Source: Prevotella dentasini JCM 15908
Lineage (GTDB): Bacteria > Bacteroidota > Bacteroidia > Bacteroidales > Bacteroidaceae
DNA: 57,001 nt
Direction of reading: 5' to 3'
NCBI RefSeq assembly: GCF_000614065.1
Contig: NZ_BAKG01000019.1
Coordinates: 1 to 57,001, forward strand
Part shown: in pieces, positions 1 to 11,200 of the stretch
How positions within the stretch are numbered: the stretch's first letter is position 1
How the letters are laid out: every line of letters starts with the position of its first letter
Translations under genes and position numbers: made by a program
Notes under the pieces: model-generated
What the model was told of the DNA's origin: nothing
Database searches by the model: none
The model's input: only the letters and a program-made list of their open reading frames with translations

Positions 1-69
1 GGCATGGGGTGGCGGCGTGCCGCACAGGGGGCAGGACACAGGGCTGACTGCTCTGCGGCCTGCCTTCCG

Positions 70-951
70 CTATCTTATCCTGTCTGTCAGCTCCTGCGGC
101 AGGGACGGCATCGCACCGTTCTGCGTGCAGACGTATGCGCTCACCTCCACGGCCAGCTTGTGGGCCTCGGGTATCGGCATGCCCGACAGGATGGCCGCGG
201 CAAACGAGCCGGTGAAGGAGTCGCCTGCGCCCACGGTGTCGGCCACCTCTACCTTCGGAGTCTCCTGATAGCTCTTCAGGTTTGGGGCGAACACGTAGGA
301 GCCGTTTACGCCGCAGGTGAGGACAAGCATGTCGAGATTGTACTTGCCCAAGAGAAGCCAACACTTGTTCTCCATGTCCAGACCCGGATAGCCGAACATG
401 CGGCCTATCAGAACCAGTTCCTCGTCGTTAATCTTGAGGATGTTGCACTGGCGGAGCGAGTTGCAGATGATTTCCTTCGTATAGAAGTTCTGACGCATGT
501 TGATGTCGAATATTTTCAGGCAGTCCATCGGGGTCGCATCGAGGAACTTCCGGATGGTCTGGCGGCTGATGCTGCTGCGCTGTGCCAGCGAGCCGAAGCA
601 GACGCAGCGGCAGGTCTTTGCCATCGCCTCAATCTCCGGGGTGAACGGAATGTTGTCCCAAGCCACGCCCTCCTTGATGTCGTAGGTCGGGATGCCCTCG
701 CCGTCAAGTTCCACCTGCACCGTGCCCGTAGGATAGTCTACGCGCGGCATGATGTAGCGTACGCCCTTCTGGTCGAACTCCGCAAGGGTCTCGTCGCCCA
801 ATGCGTCCGTACCCACTGCACTGATGGCAAGCGCGTCATGTCCGAACTGGCCGGAATGGAACGCGAAGTTGGCCGGCGCGCCGCCTAATTTCTTTCCCTC
901 GGGAAGACAATCCCACAATGCCTCACCGAGGCCAACGATTACTTGTTTCAT
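70..951 (-). CDS. Fructokinase (PfkB/ribokinase family)
   Basis: This is a 293-residue cytoplasmic sugar kinase that most likely phosphorylates fructose released by the fructan locus. The N-terminus carries the glycine-rich sugar-binding segment (GLGEALWDCLPEGKKLGGAP) and the C-terminus has the PfkB signature DTVGAGDSF at about residues 238-246, where the Asp of GAGD (about 244) is the catalytic base. Length is normal for the family. It is the last gene of the minus-strand fructan locus, 233 bp downstream of the permease. No promoter box was seen in that gap, so it is probably cotranscribed with the permease. The same pairing of kinase and permease occurs in the Bacteroides thetaiotaomicron fructan locus (established knowledge). 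Fructose specificity is inferred from context. Confidence 0.9.
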   Translation of the reverse strand: MKQVIVGLGEALWDCLPEGKKLGGAPANFAFHSGQFGHDALAISAVGTDALGDETLAEFDQKGVRYIMPRVDYPTGTVQVELDGEGIPTYDIKEGVAWDNIPFTPEIEAMAKTCRCVCFGSLAQRSSISRQTIRKFLDATPMDCLKIFDINMRQNFYTKEIICNSLRQCNILKINDEELVLIGRMFGYPGLDMENKCWLLLGKYNLDMLVLTCGVNGSYVFAPNLKSYQETPKVEVADTVGAGDSFTGSFAAAILSGMPIPEAHKLAVEVSAYVCTQNGAMPSLPQELTDRIR

Positions 952-1184
952 AAGCTATGAGAAAACCCACCTTCCAACCTCCTCCGGGGAGAAGAGCAGC
1001 CTGCGGTGCTCTGTGGTTGAAAGTAGCGTGGGGGTTGTTATTTGGTTGTTTTGATAATGTTATGCTTGCACTCTTCTTTCCTCCTCATCTTCCGCGTCCC
1101 CCGGCGGCAGCCAGTCCCTCCTCCCCGGGGGAGAAGGCCGGCTGACGGGCGTCAGTGTGAAAATCGGAGGTTCTTTTCCTGTCT

Positions 1185-2338
1185 CTACTTCATCCGCGGC
1201 GCATAGGCGAACAGGTAGACTACGCCTGCTGCCATCACGAGCACCGCTCCTACCTGCCCGACGGCATCGCTGGCGAAACCCATGAGGAGCGGGAATACGG
1301 TGCCGCCGAAGAGACCCATAATCATCAGTCCGCTCACCTCGTTCTGCTTTTCGGGCACGCTTTGCAGCGCACGGGCGAATACCATCGAGAAGACGTTGCT
1401 GTTGCCGTAGCCCACCAGCGCGATGGCAGCGTAGAGCACGGCCTTGCTCGTCCCGAAATACAGGCCGCACATGGAGAGGGCCATCATCGTTATGGAAATG
1501 AGGAAGAACAGCTTGTTGTTCATCACGCGCAGGAAGAACGAGCCGGTAAGGCAGCCTGCCGTGCGGAAGATGAAGTAGAGCGAGGTGGCATAGCCTGCCT
1601 CGGCAAGCGTCATGCCCAAGCGGTCCATGAGAATCTTCGGTGCCGTGGTGTTCGTACCCACGTCGATGCCCACGTGGCACATGATGCCGAGGAAGCTCAG
1701 CAGCACGATAGGCTCGCCCAAGAGCTTCACGCAGTCGACGAAGCTGCTCGCCTTGCCCTGTATAGGCTCTTCCTTGATGGAGGTGGAGGAGAGCAGGAGC
1801 GTAGCCAGAACGCCGATGACCATATAGACGGGGAACAGGACGCGCCAGCCAAGCCGAAGGACGGGATGGTGGCAGCGGCTCCCCAAGCGGCAATGATTGG
1901 TGCCATGAAAGAGGCGATAGCCTTGACAAACTGCCCGAAGGTCAGCGTGGAGGCAAGGTTTCCGCCCTGCATCACCGTGGCAACGAGCGGATTCAGCGAG
2001 GTCTGCATCAGTGCGTTGCCGATGCCGAGGAGCGAGAAGGAGATGAGCATCAGCGGAAACGACTCGCCGAAGATGGGAAGGAGAAGGGAGAATATCGTAA
2101 TGACAAGACTCAGCAGCACGGTCTTCTTGCGCCCAATCTTGTTCATCAGCATGCCCGTGGGCACGGAGAAGATGAGAAACCAGAAGAAGACGAGCGACGG
2201 CAGCAGGTTGGCGACGGAGTCGCTCAGGCGGAGGTCGCTCTTGACATAGTTGGAGGCAATGCCCACAAGGTCTACGAAGCCCATGGCAAAGAAACAGAGC
2301 ATCACGGGCACGATGGCCATTTTGTTTGTTTTAGACAT
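1185..2338 (-). CDS. MFS sugar permease, probable fructose importer (one frameshift)
   Basis: This is a major facilitator superfamily inner-membrane transporter of about 384 residues, resembling the fucose/glucose permease group. The N-terminal half (start at 2338) shows several hydrophobic helices and the MFS loop motif GMLMNKIGRKKT. The C-terminal half continues in another frame with WRVLFPVYMVIGVLATLL and more helices to the stop at 1185. The frames join near 1853, where one added base restores a continuous FGLGWRVLFP. I treat this as a sequence error because both halves are well preserved. Its own promoter and operator-like element lie at 2387-2442. The position between fructokinase and GH32 indicates fructose import across the inner membrane, which is an inference from context. 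Confidence 0.85.
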
Positions 2339-2386
2339 ATTCTTTAAGATTTTTAGTTGCTTGGATTATTGTTTCGGTTTCGGCAG

Positions 2387-2442
2387 CAAAAGTAATACAA
2401 ACAGCACGGTGAAACGGGGAGAAACCGTTCATCGTCTGCCAG
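2387..2442 (-). promoter_or_regulatory. Promoter and putative fructan-regulator operator upstream of the permease
   Basis: Read on the minus strand, TACTTTTG at 2394-2387 matches the Bacteroidetes -7 box, and TGAACGGTTTC at 2431-2421 lies 31 nt upstream of it. The same element occurs with the same spacing before the GH32 gene and with one nucleotide more before susC, which argues for a shared activator site. The binding protein is inferred to be the hybrid regulator at 12273-14910. Confidence 0.6.
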
Positions 2443-2491
2443 AAAAGTTGCCATGCGGCAATTATTGACAGCCGACGAACGAATTGCCGTA

Positions 2492-4191
2492 TTACTTCAG
2501 GTGGTGAATCTTCACCTTGCAGCCCGTCGCCGTTACCTTATTATAAGGCTCGGTCGGGAACACGAGGTTGGTCATGGCCATCTTGCCGTCGGCATCGAAA
2601 GCCTCAATGCTGTTGCTGTCGATGAAGATTTGCATCGCCTTGACGGCCCCGTAGGTAGGCGCGACGGTCGTTGCGGCAAAGTCGTTGCTGAAATCGGTCT
2701 TGCCGCTTCCGTTCCTGTTCATGGAGAATTTCCCGTTCTTGCCGTCGTATTCCATGACAACCTTCTCACCCTTCGGGTTGGACAGGACGATGGTGGCGTT
2801 GGCTTCATGCCCGACACTTCCAAGTAGGCTGCCTTTCCGAGGCTCTTCGCCGGCTTGGAATCGAAGGCGGCAAACACCTCGGGCGACGGCTTCACGCTGA
2901 GATACTCCTCTCCCTTATAGCTGAACAGGCCCAAGTCGCGGGGCAGACCGTTGGCCGAGCGGAACTGCTGCGTCGGCACTTGGTTGGCATACTGCCAGTT
3001 GCTCATCCAAGGCAGGGCTACAAGCCGGCCGTCGGGGGCGTTGTCGAATGTAACGGTAGCGTAGTGGTCTTTGCCGTAGTCGGCCCATTTGGTCGTCTCG
3101 GGAGCCGACTCGCAGGTGAACTTGTGCCCGTCGAACTGGCCGACGAAATACTGTGCGGCGTTGCCGCCGAAAGGTCCGCCCGGGTTGATGTTGCAGATGA
3201 GCACCCATTTGCCACCCGTCTTGAGCAGGTCGGGGCACTCCCATACACCGCCGTGGTTGCCGTAGCCCTCGCCGAAGCTGCTCTCGTACTTCCAGTCCCT
3301 GAGGTTCTTCGAGCTGTAAATGTTCATCTGCTGCCCGGCAGCGAGTATCAGGTTCCACATCTTCGCATCCTCGTTCCAGAAGACGTTCGGGTCGCGGAAG
3401 TCGGGAACGCTTCCCGTGATGACGGGATTGCCGGCATACTTCGTGAAAGTCTTTCCGTTGTCGGTGCTGTAGGCCATGCTCTGGGTCTGTGCAGTCCCTG
3501 CCGAGGTGTAGAAAGCAACGACGGCGTCCTTGCCGAAGCCGGCCGTATTGTCCTTGTCTACCACGCAGCTGCCGCTGAAAATAGTTCCCAGTGCGTCGGG
3601 GGTGATGGCCTCGCCCTCATATTTCCAGTGCGTCAGATCGGTAGAGGTGCTGTGTCCCCAAGTCATGTTCTCCCATTGCGAGCCGTAGGGGTTATACTGA
3701 AAGTACAGGTGCCACACCCCGTCCTTGTAGAACATGCCGTTCGGGTCGTTCATCCATCCGTAGACGGGCGTGTGATGATAGAGCGAACGGTACTGCTCGC
3801 GGTTGGTCGTGTCGAAAGTGTTCGTGGTCAGCATGCCGGCCCAGCAGGCATAGTCGCCTATAAGACCCGTCGTGCGCTTGTCGCCGAGGAACTGTATGTC
3901 GAGCAGAATGTCGCTGCCCAGCTCCGACAGGTCGAGGGGAACGGTGTAGTCGGTCTTGCTGACAGCAAGTTTGCAGTTGAATTCCTTCACCACCTGATTG
4001 TCCCTGATGACGCGGATGTGCGCATTCTCCGCCGACTCCTGCACGGGCAGGAGCAGATAGCGGTCTGCCGTCTTGACGGTCTTCATTGCATGGGTATCGC
4101 TGAGAATGGATTGCTGCGCCAAGGCAGGCATGGTCAGCGAACCGAGACAGATGCCCAGTCCCACGGCTAAGTTTCTTTTGTTGATGTTCAT
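2492..4191 (-). CDS. GH32 fructanase, exported (one frameshift)
   Basis: This glycoside hydrolase family 32 enzyme of about 566 residues hydrolyses beta-fructosidic bonds in levan, inulin or sucrose-type substrates. A signal peptide ends near ALAQQ (residue 27) with no lipobox, so it should be periplasmic. An N-terminal beta domain precedes the five-bladed catalytic propeller. Catalytic residues are visible: the nucleophile in WMNDPNG (Asp about 149), the transition-state stabiliser in RDPN (Asp about 267) and the acid/base in ECPDL (Glu about 318). The reading frame breaks near 2805, where one added base joins the propeller to the C-terminal beta-sandwich (NATIVLSNPKGEKV onward). It has its own promoter at 4223-4277 because a terminator closes the sus transcript upstream. 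Exo- versus endo-activity cannot be told from sequence. Confidence 0.92.
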
Positions 4192-4222
4192 AATAGTTTC
4201 GAGGAATTGATTGTTTCTGGTG

Positions 4223-4277
4223 CAAAAATAGAAATTATCCTTCTAAATCTTACGGTGAAACCGTTCATTATCTGCAA
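4223..4277 (-). promoter_or_regulatory. Promoter and putative fructan-regulator operator upstream of GH32
   Basis: On the minus strand TATTTTTG at 4230-4223 is the -7 box, 32 bp before the start codon. TGAACGGTTTCACCGT at 4267-4252 begins 31 nt upstream of that box. The element and spacing match those before the permease gene. Including the flank, GAAACCGTTCAT and TCTGC are shared on the plus strand by both sites. Confidence 0.62.
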
Positions 4278-4427
4278 CAAATGTTACAAGGAGAAGAAGA
4301 TGCTGCAATAAATTCCCATTTGTCCTTTTGCAAGAAACAAAACGTGCATGTTGCCCTTCGCGGCACTTGGAAGTTCTTGTAAATATAATTCCCGTATGGA
4401 ATAGTCTGACCGCTGTCATGGCCCTGC

Positions 4428-4493
4428 GAAAGTGGCACTTTGACACGGTGAAAGTGCCGTTTTCGCATCGTCAAAGTGCCGTTTCAGCGCAAT
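4428..4493. repeat. 22-bp period quasi-palindrome array A (3 units)
   Basis: Three consecutive units begin at 4428, 4450 and 4472, exactly 22 bp apart. Each has a core of the form (G/C)AAAGTG(C/G)C(G/A)(C/T)TTT centred on its eighth base, followed by 7-8 variable bases. Units in both orientations (AAAGTGGCACTTT and AAAGTGCCGTTTT) share one phase. It lies between the sus-operon terminator and the GH32 promoter. No open reading frame is apparent in the array, and 22 is not a multiple of three. Confidence 0.8.
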
Positions 4494-4733
4494 GAGAACG
4501 AAACCTTCGGCATGTCGCGAAGAAGCGGCTGTCCATCAGGCACTTACAAAGGGAGAGCAGGGACGGGGAGGATAGTTTCGCGCAAATGCCCGTATCAGGA
4601 CTTTGTAAATGTTTTTCTGTAGCCGGAGCACGCGGAACGTCCCCATTCCCCCTGCCCTTCCCAAAACCGGCCCGGCAAGGCAGGGACAGGCATCCTCGCC
4701 GGTCCAAGACTTAGGACACTACCCCGGCAAGCA

Positions 4734-4785
4734 AAAAAAGACACCTTCCGACTTCCGTCCGATACGGGACGGAAGAAGAAGGTGC
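4734..4785 (-). terminator. Rho-independent terminator of the susCD-DUF4960 operon
   Basis: On the minus strand a hairpin with the strong inner stem CTTCCGTCC/GGACGGAAG, extended by pairing of CACCTTC-type arms, is followed by seven T (the A run at 4734-4740). It sits 30-80 bp past the DUF4960 gene stop. This explains why the GH32 gene has a separate promoter. The rest of the gap, 4494-4733, shows nothing recognisable. Confidence 0.7.
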
Positions 4786-4814
4786 ATACCAAAACTTATG
4801 ATCGAATGGAATTG

Positions 4815-6362
4815 TTATCTTGTCTTAAGATATTCTATGGCGTTGGAAGCCATCTTCAGGATGTTGTCCTGATACTTGTTGTTCTTCGGATGGGCACTCT
4901 TGTCGGCCGAGCCGTCGTCGTTGCGGAGCGAGAACTCGCAGCCGCCGTTGCCGATGCAGAGAGCCGTTCCCTTGTATTCGCTGTTGCCCTGCTGTGCCTC
5001 CCATACGTTGAGCTGGGAGATATAGTCGGTCTGGCTGTCCCAAGTGCCGAGTGGATAGATGCCGTACACCTGTGTGATGGAAGTATAGCAGCCTTCGTCC
5101 TGATTGCTCATGCCGGTCAGCGTTGCCGGAAGATTGAAGTAGAGGCAGTTGTGGTCTTCCGTCCAGCCGGCACTCTTGACGGCGAGGAGCTTCGTTCCGT
5201 TGCCTGCGGTCTCTGTGGCCAGTCCGCGGTAGAGCGGATGCGAAGAGTAGTCCACGGCAAACTTGCCGCCGGGATTGGCAGACACGGCCATCTTCCATGT
5301 ATCATTGTTCACCGCACCGAGTCCGGTGCCGAAGGTGTGGTCGTTGCCTTGCAGGAGCTTTTTGTCGATACGGCCGAGGTCGCCAATGTAGGGAGTGGCG
5401 TGTCCCCAGAGAAGAAGGCTGCCGCCTGCCTTGTACCAAGCCGTCAGATAGGGAGTAGCCGCCTGAACGTCGGCCGGCATGTCCCACACTTCGCCCTCGG
5501 TAACGCCTTCAAGGTCGCGCAGCCAGAAGAGAACGCGGAAGGCGTCGACATCTGCCTCGCTCTTGATTTTGGCGAAAGAGACGAACGTACCGTTAGGGTA
5601 CTGCTCGTGGAACCACAGCCATGCCGAAGCCTCGTCGTCGTCGCCATTGGCGACCAAGTCTTCAGGAGTAGCGTAGACGGAAAGGAAGCCTACGGCAGTC
5701 TTGCCGATATGGAGAGAGGCCGTGGTGGGGAGGGAGGCACCCTCGTCGTTCTTGGCAACCAAGGCAGCCGTCCAGTCTTCGTTGTAGACAACGTCCCTGA
5801 TGGTGTACTCGGTCGTCTTGGCATCGAAGGTCTCGCTGATGGTGCGGCCCTTGCCGTTGGTAGCGGTGAAGAGTACGGAGGAGGCGTCCTTCGGGGCATC
5901 CCACACGACCTTGGCGTCATAGCCTGAGGCCTTCTCTATCTGCGACATCGACACCCCCGTTATGCTGGCAGCACCCGGACGGGTATAGCTCTTGACAATG
6001 CCGGCGGAAAGGTTGGTGCCGTCGGTTATCTTGAAGACAAACTCGTAAGGGGTGCCTGTCGGAACGGACTTTTGGATATACGAGTTGCCCGCGATGGTCT
6101 CTGAAGAGAAGAAAGTCCCGTTTTTGTAAACAGAGACGAGCATCTGCTGACCTTCTGCAAGTGCCGGCCATGTGAGCACATAGTCGTCGCCTTGAAGCTG
6201 ACCCGTGATTTCCTCGGCGGAAATACCGTTCAGAATCATCGGCGAACGGTCGATGTCGTCGTCCTGACAAGCCGTCAGCGTCATTGCCAACACCGCCACG
6301 AGCAAGGCGGCAACTCCGCTAAGGAGCTTGGAACGCTTTGTTTTATCAATGATAGTATTCAT
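4815..6362 (-). CDS. SusE-position surface lipoprotein with DUF4960 domain
   Basis: This 515-residue lipoprotein is probably surface-exposed and binds fructan glycans for the SusCD pair. A lipoprotein signal peptide ends in LTAC (Cys 32) followed by QDDD, an acidic stretch typical of Bacteroidetes surface export. The N-terminal third looks like two fibronectin-III-like modules. The C-terminal half matches the DUF4960 type found at the same position in the B. thetaiotaomicron levan locus (BT1761 type, established knowledge). No hydrolase motif is seen. It follows susD by 92 bp and is followed by a terminator, so it is the last gene of the susCD transcript. The family call rests on recalled similarity plus position. 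Confidence 0.8.
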   Translation of the reverse strand: MNTIIDKTKRSKLLSGVAALLVAVLAMTLTACQDDDIDRSPMILNGISAEEITGQLQGDDYVLTWPALAEGQQMLVSVYKNGTFFSSETIAGNSYIQKSVPTGTPYEFVFKITDGTNLSAGIVKSYTRPGAASITGVSMSQIEKASGYDAKVVWDAPKDASSVLFTATNGKGRTISETFDAKTTEYTIRDVVYNEDWTAALVAKNDEGASLPTTASLHIGKTAVGFLSVYATPEDLVANGDDDEASAWLWFHEQYPNGTFVSFAKIKSEADVDAFRVLFWLRDLEGVTEGEVWDMPADVQAATPYLTAWYKAGGSLLLWGHATPYIGDLGRIDKKLLQGNDHTFGTGLGAVNNDTWKMAVSANPGGKFAVDYSSHPLYRGLATETAGNGTKLLAVKSAGWTEDHNCLYFNLPATLTGMSNQDEGCYTSITQVYGIYPLGTWDSQTDYISQLNVWEAQQGNSEYKGTALCIGNGGCEFSLRNDDGSADKSAHPKNNKYQDNILKMASNAIEYLKTR

Positions 6363-6454
6363 GATGATTTGTTTTTATTGTCGGATTGTAAGCGGAGAGA
6401 GCACCGGGGCAGGTATGATTCCGTCTCCCCGGTGTCTCGCCTGTTAGGTTTTTA

Positions 6455-8184
6455 TCAATAGTTCTTGTTCTGCGTGTATAGTCCCGGAACGTAGTAGAGC
6501 TGGTTGTACGGGATAGGATAGAACTCGTTCTTGCCCGGCGTGTAGTGTGCGTCCTTATAATACTGTCCGTACTTCTGCCCGTCGTAGACGTCGTTCTGCT
6601 CCTTCTCGAAGAAGGCGTTCAGCGTCTTGGAAGCCATGCCCCAACGGCGCAGGTCGAAATAGCGGCTGCCTTCCATGCCGAGTTCAAGACGACGCTCCCA
6701 GCGCAGGCACTTGCGGGCAGTTTCCTTGTCGGTGAAATAAGAACCCGGATAGAGTTCTATGTCGCACTGGCTGGCTGCATAGCCGATGTGCTTGTCCACG
6801 GAGTTCTTGGCGCGCTGACGGATGTCGTTGATGATAGTGCGGGCTTCTTCCATTCTGTCCAGCTCTATCAGTGCCTCGGCACGCATCAGCATGACGTCAG
6901 TATAGCGGAATACATAGTCGTTCATGGCGAAGGCCTGCCACGGAGTGTTGAAGGTCTCGCCCTTGGAACGCTGCGGCACTTCCTTCATGGAGCAGTAGTA
7001 GCCGTAGGTGTTCGGATTGCGGCTGTTCTCCTTGGTCAGTGTGTATTCCCTTTCATACTTGTAGGGGAAGGTCGGCATGCCGACAGTATGGAACAGCCTC
7101 GGGTCCCACTTCTGCGAGGTAGGCGCACCGTTGACCGGGTAAGCGATGTTCTTGTCGTAATCGTCGAACTCCGGCAGACCGTTCTTGGTCTTGAAGGCAT
7201 TCACGAGGTCCTGAGAAGGCTTGTGAAAGTCCCAGCCGCCTGACCACATGCCCCATACGCCGTTGAGCATATTGCTCCAGTTGGCACGGCCAAAGTCGGT
7301 GTTGTCGTCTTTGTAATCGGAGTGCTGAACGGCAAAAATGCTCTCCTTGGAGTTCTTGTAGTCGGGGAGGAAGATGTCGCCGTAGTCCTCAAGATAGCCG
7401 TATTTCGACGACTTCACCACATCGGTATAGTCGATTACCTTCTGCATATACTGCTTGTTGATGTGCTCATAGCCCGTCGTTGCCTCATAACCGTCGCCGT
7501 AGGCAATGTTCAGATAGCACTTGGCAAGGTAGGAAGCGGCAGCAATCTTGTTGGCACGGCCACCCTGCTTCTGCTCGGCAGGAAGGTTGTCGTAGGCGAA
7601 CTGGAACTCGTCGATGACCTTCTGGCAAAGCTGTTCGTAGGTGAACTCGGTGTTGGAAGTCTGCTCGGTAGCCTTGTTCTTGTAGACAACCTCGTCAATC
7701 CAAGGCACCTGACGGAACATCTGAATAAGCTTATAGTAGAAATGGGCACGGAGGAAGCGGACCTCTGCCTCGCGCTCTGTCTTGCCCTCAGCTCCGAAAA
7801 CACTTTCACCGCTCGTCTCCAGAGCGACCAAGGCACGGTTGCATCGGCTTACGCCTTCATAGAGATGGTACCAAAGCTCGTCGAACTCTCCGGGCCTTGA
7901 AGTAAGGGTAGACCATATTTCCATGGCGTGATAGCCGTATCGGTCGTACCAGAACCGCCCTTCAGGCAGTCGTCAGAGGCCAAGTCGCCGTATGGCCAGA
8001 GGTTGAACGGATAGGAGTACCAGTCGTTTCCAAGCATGGCATACGCCGAGGTTACCATCTCTTCCGGGCTTTCGTTGGCCTTCTTCTCGTCAACTACACC
8101 TTGTGGGTCTACGTCGATGAAATCGCTGCATGAAGTCATCATCAGACCCAAAGTTGCAGCAAGAAAAATATATTTTAGTTTCAT
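6455..8184 (-). CDS. susD-like: SusD-like glycan-binding lipoprotein (one frameshift)
   Basis: This outer-membrane lipoprotein of about 576 residues acts as the lid over the SusC transporter and binds oligosaccharides at the cell surface. The lipoprotein signal MKLKYIFLAATLGLMMTSC places the lipidated Cys at 19. Typical SusD features follow: an early SAYAMLGND helix, RNRAL-type helix (SRCNRALVALE), TPR-like repeats, and the late RWERRLELGMEGSRYFDLRRWG motif. The frame breaks near 7936, where one added base restores TDTGYHAMEIWSTL. It lies 37 bp downstream of susC and is cotranscribed with it. Fructan specificity is inferred from the neighbouring GH32, fructokinase and sensor genes. Confidence 0.93.
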
Positions 8185-8221
8185 TACGCTATTTCTTTAA
8201 TTGTTTGATGAAATGGTGAAC

Positions 8222-11200
8222 TTAGAATCCCAGCTGCAAACCTAATGAGAAAGATGTTGCATGCGGATAAGCCCAGTCCGGATTCTCCGGGTCGGATACC
8301 GTGAAGCCGTTGCTCTTCAGTGTGAAGAGATTGTTGGCGGAGCAATAGACACGGGCAGAACTCATGTGGAGCTTATCCAGCAGAGCCTGCGTGAAGTTGT
8401 AGCCCAACTGCAGGCTGCGCATCTTCATCCAGCTTCCGTGTTCGACGAAGTAGCTTGAAGCACGGCCTTCGTCGCCGGTGTTGTTCGTGGTCAGAGCCGG
8501 AATGGAAGAGCCGGTATTGCCGGTTGTCCATGCGTCGAGCATGCGGCTACCCTTGTTAGACCCCGGGTCGGTAATGCTGAAGAAGTCGGTTTGGAACTTC
8601 TGGTTGTTGTAAATGTCTACGCCGCATACGCCTTGGAAGAACATGGAAAGGTCGAAGTTCTTGTAATTAAACTCGAAGTTCAATCCCCAGCTGAAGTCTG
8701 GTACTGGGTTGAAAATCCAGTCTTGGTCGGCTTCGGTTATCTTGCCGTTGCCATCAAGGTCGGCATACTTCAGACCGCCTACGCGGGCATTTTCCTGTCC
8801 CGAGGCGAGCACTTCCTCGCGGTTCTGGTAGAGTCCGTCAACAACGTATCCGACGATGGAACCGTATGGCTTTTCTGCCTCTACAAGATTCTGCTTGGAA
8901 GTATGGGCGTAAGAGCCGGTAGTCGTAGACGGCAGATAAGTTACCTTATTGCGGAAGAAGTCAAGGTTTCCGTTGATGTTGTAGCCAAGGCCGTATGCCG
9001 TCGTGTGGCGGTAGCCTGCTTGGAACTCCATACCTATATTCTTCAGCGAAGGGCCGTTACTCCACATGTTGCCACCCTCACCTGTTGCACCGAGGAAGGC
9101 CGGAAGAATCAGCATATCCTTCACTTCCTTGATGTAGCCGTCGATACTTCCGTAGAAGCTATTGTGGAACATGTTGAAGTCTACACCTGCGTTCCACTGG
9201 TAAGTAGTCTCCCACTTGAGGTCTTTGTTTTCCTGCTGTGTAGCACGGAAGCCCGATGGGAACATGCCTGAGCCTTCAAGGTTGAGGTCGTAAGCCGTAG
9301 AAGACTCGCGGGATTTGCCGTAGTCGGCCACGTAGAGACCGTATCGGGCTGTGTTGGAGATGGCCTGATTACCCGTAGCACCCCAAGAGAGGCGCAGCTT
9401 CAGCTCGTCGAGCCAGTCAGCGTTCAAGTTCTTGGAGAGACGGTAGCCGAGCGTGAAGGCCGGGAACGTACCATAGCGGTTGTTCTCACCGAAACGGGAG
9501 CTGCCATCACGGCGAATCGTGAAACTGGCAAGCAGCAGGTCCTTCCAATTATAGTCGATTTTTCCGAAGAAAGATACGAGATTGTAGCCCGAGCCGATAC
9601 CCGTACCACGCTTAGTACCCGTAGCAGCGTCCGGCCACATGTATTCATAGTTTTCCAAAGCGAACTTTTCAGCATACGAAGTCATGTCGTCGCGGTTCTG
9701 ATGGTGCATTTCCATACCGAGGAGCGTAGTGAAGTTGTGCTCGTTCCAAAGGGTGAAGTTGTAGTTGGCAGTGTTGCTCCAAGTCCATTTCAGGTCGTTG
9801 GCTCCACCAAGGGTAGAGCTTGAAGTAGCGTTCTTTACAACATCAGAAGCAAAGGTGTGGATAACAGAGTGGATGAAGCTCTGGTCGTAGTCGACACCGA
9901 AGTTGGAGCGGAGGAGCAAACCTTCGACAGGCTTGATGTCGATGAAGGCATTTCCGAAGATACGCCAGATTTTCTGGCGGTTGTCGCGGTTCATGTAAAG
10001 CTCGCGCATTGGGTTCTGGCGGTCGCTCATACCGCCTACAGGACCACCGAAAGTCTTTCCGTCCTCCTCATAGACAGGAACGGTAGGCGACATCTTCAGG
10101 GCGTCCTCCATCGGATAGAGGTTCACCTGATCACTATAGGTGATGGTTGCATTCTCACCAATGGTAACATACTTGTTGACGTTGAAGCTGGTGTTCATAC
10201 GTGCTGAGAAGTTCTCGAAGTCGGTATACTTCAAGATACCTGTCGTCTTCTTATAGCCGAGAGAGAACAGGGCCGAATACTTGTCGCTGGCGTTGGAAAG
10301 CGACAGGTCGTAGCTCTGTGCGAAACCAGTACGCGAAATGGCATCGAGCCAGTCGGTATCCGATAGTTTCATGGTCTTCCGGGAGTTGATGTAGCCGTCA
10401 TAGGCACCATTTACGGTGTAGCTGTCATACTGGTTTGTCGCAGGATTCCAAGCCTGAATGTCGAACCCTTCGGCAGCATTGAGGTCAAGGCCATAGTTGC
10501 GTGCATAGACAACAGGGTCGAGACCGTCGTTTAGGGCAGCCTGTGCCATGGCTGCAGCATACTCTCGCGAGTTACTCAGCTTCATCATTGACTGCGAATT
10601 GTAAACCTGTGCGGTAAGGTTGGCAGCGAAGTTTACCTTCACCTTGTCGCCCTTCTTTCCCTTGCGGGTGGTGATGATAACAACGCCATTGGCAGCACGG
10701 CTGCCGTAGATAGAGGCAGAAGCGGCATCTTTCAATACCTGCATGCTTTCAATGTCGTTCATGTTTAACGAGTTGAGACTGGATGTCGTCGGTACGCCAT
10801 CAATGACGTAGAGCGGGTCCTGAGAGGAGTTGAAAGAGCCGATACCGCGGATGCGCACTGTTCCGACGCCCGACGGAGAGCCATCGGTGGAAATGGTCAT
10901 GCCCGGAACCTTACCCTGCAAGGCACGCATTGGGTCTGGATCAGAACTGGTCTTGAGGTCCTTGGTCTGCACGACAGCCACCGAGCCTGTCAGGTCGGCC
11001 TTACGCTGAACCTGATAGCCGGTAACAACAACCTCGGTAAGTTCCTTGGCGTTCTCTTGCAGGGAGATGTTCATATTCTCGGCAGCAGCCACTTCCTGCG
11101 TGGTATAGCCAATATAAGAGATAGAGATGATGGATCCTTTCGGTGCTTTGAAGGAAAAATGGCCATCAAGATCGGTAATGGTACCGTTCGAGGTACCCTT